Assembly (NCBI GenBank): GCA_024762755.1
Contig: JANTGX010000070.1
Coordinates: 1 to 9,337, forward strand
Reading direction: 5' to 3'
Origin: Gammaproteobacteria bacterium
GTDB taxonomy: Bacteria > Pseudomonadota > Gammaproteobacteria > SZUA-152
Length of the DNA stretch: 9,337 nt
Below are positions 6,900 to 9,337 of the stretch, one piece after another. The position numbers and the translations under genes are program-made. The stretch's first letter is position 1, and the number at the start of each line of letters is the position of its first letter. The notes under the pieces are model-generated. The model made no database searches, was not told where the DNA came from, and saw only the letters and a program-made list of their open reading frames with translations.

Positions 6900-6925
6900 T
6901 CTTCCCCCTCGGCCAGCGGGGAAAA
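6900..6925 (-). other. Leader hairpin of the glycosyltransferase operon
   Basis: On the - strand, TTTTCCCC (6925-6918) can pair with GGGGAAGA (6907-6900) across a 10-base loop, giving eight pairs with one G-U. The wobble is allowed only in the - strand transcript; on the + strand the same position is A-C. It lies between the likely -10 (6937-6942) and ATG 6861, so it would be in the roughly 70-base 5' leader. It may affect mRNA stability or translation. Confidence 0.35.
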
Positions 6926-6936
6926 CCAGGGCAGGC

Positions 6937-6942
6937 ATTATA
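6937..6942 (-). promoter_or_regulatory. Candidate -10 (TATAAT) for the glycosyltransferase operon
   Basis: The - strand reads a perfect TATAAT at 6942-6937, about 75 bases before ATG 6861, in an AT-richer pocket of a GC-rich region. No good TTGACA lies 16-18 bases upstream; the nearest similar hexamer, CTGACA, is 22 bases away. A factor-dependent promoter is possible. Confidence 0.4.
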
Positions 6943-7020
6943 GCGCGCTGCATCTCTGCCCATATGTCAGGCATAAGTGCTCGTTTTTCAAGCGCTTCAT
7001 GCGGGCAATGTAGTATAGCG

Positions 7021-7056
7021 AGCGGCTTCGACGGCCGCTGTCACGCGGCTGACAGC
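7021..7056. promoter_or_regulatory. Overlapping, mutually exclusive inverted repeats in the divergent intergenic region
   Basis: Three perfect stems share bases. AGCGGC (7021-7026) pairs with GCCGCT (7034-7039), loop 7. GCCGC (7034-7038) also pairs with GCGGC (7045-7049), loop 6. GCTGTCA (7037-7043) pairs with TGACAGC (7050-7056), loop 6. The hexamer GCGGCT occurs twice, at 7022 and 7045. The cluster lies about 100 bp before the HdeD-like gene and about 80 bp upstream of the - strand TATAAT. It could be a binding site for a dimeric regulator or, if transcribed, a switching leader. No clear + strand promoter was found in 6862-7158. Confidence 0.4.
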
Positions 7057-7158
7057 CAACTCGCCGGGAGGCTGTTAAACTACTGGGGTCAAGCACTGGG
7101 TGCGCCATAGCTTCATGGTGGATCCGGAAAAATCATAAAAATCACGGGAGATCGCACG

Positions 7159-7725
7159 ATGCCAAACCTTCACCTCGAACCTGATCAACTGCAGTTGAAA
7201 AAACAGATCGAGAGTTTCGGTCCCCACACCTTGGCCATGGGCATACTGCTGGTGATCCTCGGCACGATCGGCATCGTTCTGCCTGGACTTCTGTCCATCG
7301 CCACAGTGGGATTCCTCGCCGGCCTGCTCATCCTCGGTGGGGGTATCTGGGTCTATCACACCTACAAGAGTGGCACGCGGAGCTTCATGGACTGGCTCAA
7401 ACCACAACTGCTGTTGTTCACCGGCGTCCTGATGTTGATCTTTCCCGTGCAAGGCGTGGCATCACTGGCCCTCTTGCTCACCTTCTATTTCGTGCTCGAC
7501 AGTTACAGCAGTTTCAGCTTCGCTTACAACCGCTATCCCGACAAAGGTTGGGGCTGGATGGTCTTCAATGGCCTGGTCGATCTGCTACTGGCCTCTCTCT
7601 TCATCTATGGCTGGCCCGCGTCCTCGCCATGGCTGGTGGGTCTCTTCGTGGGTATCAGCCTGCTGTTCGACGGCTGGGCGCTGATCGCCATCGGCTGGGC
7701 CATGCGCAAGTCAGACGGAACATGA
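7159..7725 (+). CDS. HdeD/DUF308 family six-helix membrane protein
   Basis: This 188-residue inner-membrane protein has a short charged cytosolic N terminus (LEPDQLQLKKQIESF) followed by six hydrophobic segments at about 22-42, 45-67, 82-96, 97-115, 133-151 and 156-180. The repeated pattern of G-I-L-L-V-x-L-G-x-x-x-I-V-L-P in the first hairpin and paired helices is typical of the HdeD (DUF308) family. Enterobacterial HdeD is tied to acid resistance at high cell density, but most members, including this one, have no proven role. The start is ATG 7159 with GGGAG at 7146-7150 eight bases ahead. Length fits the family. It stands alone: the upstream operon diverges from it and the next gene converges on it. 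A short basic tail (MRKSDGT) ends the protein. Confidence 0.9.
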   Translation: MPNLHLEPDQLQLKKQIESFGPHTLAMGILLVILGTIGIVLPGLLSIATVGFLAGLLILGGGIWVYHTYKSGTRSFMDWLKPQLLLFTGVLMLIFPVQGVASLALLLTFYFVLDSYSSFSFAYNRYPDKGWGWMVFNGLVDLLLASLFIYGWPASSPWLVGLFVGISLLFDGWALIAIGWAMRKSDGT

Positions 7726-7824
7726 CGACACAGGGAAGTATGTGGCCCCCTTGCTGACACACCCTGTCCATGTCGGGCGCATCCATACATTTTTTCCCTG
7801 CGAGATTGCCTTCTCCCGGACCTG
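7726..7824. other. Convergent intergenic spacer with weak terminator-like elements
   Basis: The 99-bp gap separates the stops of two convergent genes. It holds a T6 run at 7790-7795 (+). GTATG (7738-7742) could pair with CATAC (7784-7788) just before it, but the loop is 41 bases; a competing pair is ACAGGG (7730-7735) with CCCTGT (7762-7767). None is a standard intrinsic terminator. No open frame of note is seen. Confidence 0.25.
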
Positions 7825-8232
7825 TCAAAGATAGGTGCCCTGCTGTGGGTTCATGGGGCCCATGTAGATCCAATGGACTTCGCCCATGGTCAGGGCGAGG
7901 AAGATGAAGCCGAGCACGCCCAGCAGGGCCATGATGAGGGCCGCCAGGAAGGCCGAAGCGAAGTCGCGCACCTCGAAGTCCCGCACCATGGCGGCGGTCA
8001 GCCAAATGGTGAAGGCGTTGATCACCAAGGCAAAGAGACCGAAGGTAAGGACCGTCAGCGGCAGGGTCAGCAGCCACAAGAGAGGGCGGATGAAGGCGTT
8101 CACCAGGCCCAGCACCAACGCGGCCGTGAGCAGGCCACCGGTGGAACGGGCGCGAACGCCGGGCACCAATAGGGTGACGATCCACAGGCCAAAGGCCGTA
8201 ATGAGCCACATGAAAAGAAAGCCAATGATCAT
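7825..8232 (-). CDS. YvlD/phage-holin-4 superfamily small membrane protein
   Basis: This 135-residue protein has four hydrophobic helices (about 4-23, 31-43, 51-74, 86-113). It carries the conserved core NAFIRPLLWLLTLPLT followed by FGLFALVINA (45-72) of the mycobacterial-type 4-TMS holin superfamily IV (YvlD). Despite the name, these are common chromosomal membrane proteins in non-lysogenic contexts, and B. subtilis YvlD belongs to an envelope-stress-linked operon. There is no phage gene nearby. A C-terminal tail of about 20 residues (GEVHWIYMGPMNPQQGTYL) extends past the last helix. ATG 8232 is preceded by GGAG six bases upstream. It is convergent with the HdeD-like gene and divergent from ftsH, with 96 bp between starts. 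Function is unknown. Confidence 0.88.
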   Translation of the reverse strand: MIIGFLFMWLITAFGLWIVTLLVPGVRARSTGGLLTAALVLGLVNAFIRPLLWLLTLPLTVLTFGLFALVINAFTIWLTAAMVRDFEVRDFASAFLAALIMALLGVLGFIFLALTMGEVHWIYMGPMNPQQGTYL

Positions 8233-8249
8233 ATTCTTCTCCGCGCAGG

Positions 8250-8279
8250 CTTGAATGGTCTCAACGAGGCGGCCATTAT
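8250..8279 (+). promoter_or_regulatory. Candidate promoter of ftsH, sigma32-like (or sigma70)
   Basis: CTTGAA at 8250-8255 equals the heat-shock sigma32 -35 core. Fifteen bases later GGCCATTA (8271-8278) matches part of the -10 CCCCATnT. The same DNA reads as a weak sigma70 promoter, TTGAAT (8251-8256), 17 bp, CATTAT (8274-8279), four of six at each box. The predicted start near 8286 leaves a leader of about 43 bases before ATG 8329. In E. coli ftsH is under sigma32, which makes the reading plausible. Confidence 0.4.
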
Positions 8280-8328
8280 GCGGCTAGCGGCCCACAACGG
8301 CCAGCCAAATCCAGCCAACGAGGACCCC

Positions 8329-9337
8329 ATGGCAAAGAGCGACTTCAGTCTCGGCGAGAAAAAGAAACCCGACATCGAGATCAACAAACCGTCCAAGCCG
8401 GTGAAATTATGGCAACGGCCTGAATTCACCTTTTGGCTATATGTCATCTTTATCCTGATTTCGCTCTACCTCTGGCAAGGAGCCGAAGAGATTCAGCAAC
8501 AGGAGATCCCCTACAGCGAATTCCTGCAACACGTAGAAAGGGGCGAGGTGGCCGAGGCGGTGGTATCGGAGAAGGTCATTACCGGTACCCTCACCATCAA
8601 GGACCCCAAGACTCAGAAACCCAAGCGCTTCGTTACGATTCCTTTATGGAACAATGAGCTGGCCAAGGATCTTGAGAAACACGGTGTCAAGTACAAGGTC
8701 CGGCAACACAGCGACTGGCTGAGCAGCTTCCTCTTCAACTGGGTGCTGCCCTTCGGCCTGCTGTTCCTGCTTTGGGGCTGGATGGCCAAGCGTATGAGCA
8801 GCATGGGTGGTGGCTTCCTCAATCTCGGCAACAAGATCCACATCCACCCCGAGGAGGGCGTCAAGGTCACCTTCGACGATGTCGCCGGCCAGGAAGAGGC
8901 CAAACAAGAGTTGGCCGAGACCATTACCTTTCTCAAGGATCCCTCACGGATCGCCCGCCTCGGTGGCCACATGCCCAAGGGCGTGCTGCTCATGGGTCCG
9001 CCGGGCACCGGCAAGACCCTCCTGGCACGCGCCGTGGCCGGTGAGGCGGGCGTGCCCTTCTTCAACATCAGCGGCTCGGAGTTCATCGAGATGTTCGTCG
9101 GCGTGGGCGCGGCGCGCGTGCGCGAGCTGTTCGACCAGGCGCGGCAGCATGCCCCCTGCATCATCTTCATCGACGAACTGGACGCCATCGGCGGCGCCCG
9201 CGGCATGGGCCCGGCCATGGGCGGCCACGACGAGCGCGAGCAGACCCTCAACCAACTGCTCACGGAGATGGACGGCTTCGACCCCTCCGTCGGTGTCGTG
9301 GTGATGGCGGCCACCAACCGGCCGGAGATCCTCGATA
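8329..9337 (+). CDS. ftsH: FtsH-type ATP-dependent membrane zinc protease (N-terminal 336 residues, partial)
   Basis: The frame is open from ATG 8329 to the window edge. The layout is a charged cytosolic tail (1-32, Lys-rich), TM1 at about 33-50, a periplasmic domain to about 130, TM2 at about 131-152, then the AAA+ module. Visible motifs are FDDVAGQEEAKQEL (182-195), Walker A GPPGTGKT (223-230), pore motif FVG (256-258), Walker B IIFIDE (278-283) with Asp282 and Glu283, and TNRPEILD (329-336) at the beginning of the second region of homology. The HEAGH zinc-protease site lies beyond the window. The protein would unfold and degrade membrane and short-lived cytosolic proteins as a hexamer. E. 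coli FtsH has only a few residues before TM1, so the 32-residue tail is unusual. AGGA at 8321-8324 sits four bases before the start. The gene is not preceded by ftsJ/rlmE, suggesting a paralog. Confidence 0.97.
   Translation, partial: MAKSDFSLGEKKKPDIEINKPSKPVKLWQRPEFTFWLYVIFILISLYLWQGAEEIQQQEIPYSEFLQHVERGEVAEAVVSEKVITGTLTIKDPKTQKPKRFVTIPLWNNELAKDLEKHGVKYKVRQHSDWLSSFLFNWVLPFGLLFLLWGWMAKRMSSMGGGFLNLGNKIHIHPEEGVKVTFDDVAGQEEAKQELAETITFLKDPSRIARLGGHMPKGVLLMGPPGTGKTLLARAVAGEAGVPFFNISGSEFIEMFVGVGAARVRELFDQARQHAPCIIFIDELDAIGGARGMGPAMGGHDEREQTLNQLLTEMDGFDPSVGVVVMAATNRPEILD

Noticed and set aside
6862..6963. N-terminal extension of the glycosyltransferase frame by 34 residues
   Set aside because: The extension lacks family resemblance, covers the likely TATAAT and leader hairpin, and a good Shine-Dalgarno (AAGGGG) sits before ATG 6861.
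7655..8209. 184-residue - strand open frame overlapping the holin-like gene
   Set aside because: His/Pro/Arg-rich shadow; the alternative frame encodes clear transmembrane helices with family motifs.
7825..8232. Phage lysis gene or prophage remnant, suggested by the holin name
   Set aside because: The YvlD-type family is widespread on chromosomes, and no endolysin, integrase or phage structural gene is nearby.
8274..8279. - strand CATAAT at the same site as a promoter for the holin-like gene
   Set aside because: The -10 is reasonable but no -35 lies 16-18 bases upstream, so the call cannot be supported beyond chance.
8613..9317. 234-residue - strand open frame antisense to ftsH
   Set aside because: Ser/Pro/Arg-rich antisense of a gene with intact Walker motifs.

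Overview
The window is GC-rich, gene-dense bacterial chromosome. The gene families (AlgC-type phosphohexomutase next to PEP synthase, K+-independent H+-pyrophosphatase, FtsH) and the strong third-position G/C bias suggest a gammaproteobacterium. A Chromatiales-like or sulfur-oxidising autotroph would fit, but this is an inference from gene content and not a taxonomic result. I see no tRNA, rRNA, insertion sequence, CRISPR array or prophage block.

Left part (1-3915, all +): the 3' end of PEP synthase (ppsA), a phosphomannomutase/phosphoglucomutase-family enzyme, and a membrane H+-translocating pyrophosphatase (hppA). The three are tightly spaced (33 bp, then 3 bp) and probably form one operon. 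Together they would make PEP, interconvert hexose phosphates and recover energy from the pyrophosphate released by biosynthesis. A 58-residue charged helical protein of unknown function follows 84 bp later. A stem-loop separates this group from the convergent next block.

Middle part (3961-6861, all -, read right to left): a three-gene operon with overlapping ends. It encodes a GT4-type glycosyltransferase, a DUF2334 polysaccharide-deacetylase-like protein, and a polytopic membrane protein of the lysylphosphatidylglycerol-synthase-TM/UPF0104 (flippase-like) family. The overlaps are 8 bp and 4 bp, so translation is probably coupled. The combination suggests making, deacetylating and handling a membrane-linked sugar. 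No product can be read from the sequence, and this is the best candidate for an undescribed pathway here. A perfect TATAAT and a leader hairpin lie in front of it.

Right part (7159-9337): an HdeD/DUF308 six-helix membrane protein (+), a small YvlD/phage-holin-4 family membrane protein (-, convergent to it), and divergently from that the first 336 codons of an FtsH-type membrane AAA+ protease (+, running off the window). The FtsH gene is not behind ftsJ/rlmE as in the classical locus. It has a long charged N-terminal tail and carries a sigma32-like sequence upstream. All three products are membrane proteins of families linked to envelope quality or stress. The 297-bp gap 6862-7158 contains the divergent control regions and a set of mutually exclusive hairpins.
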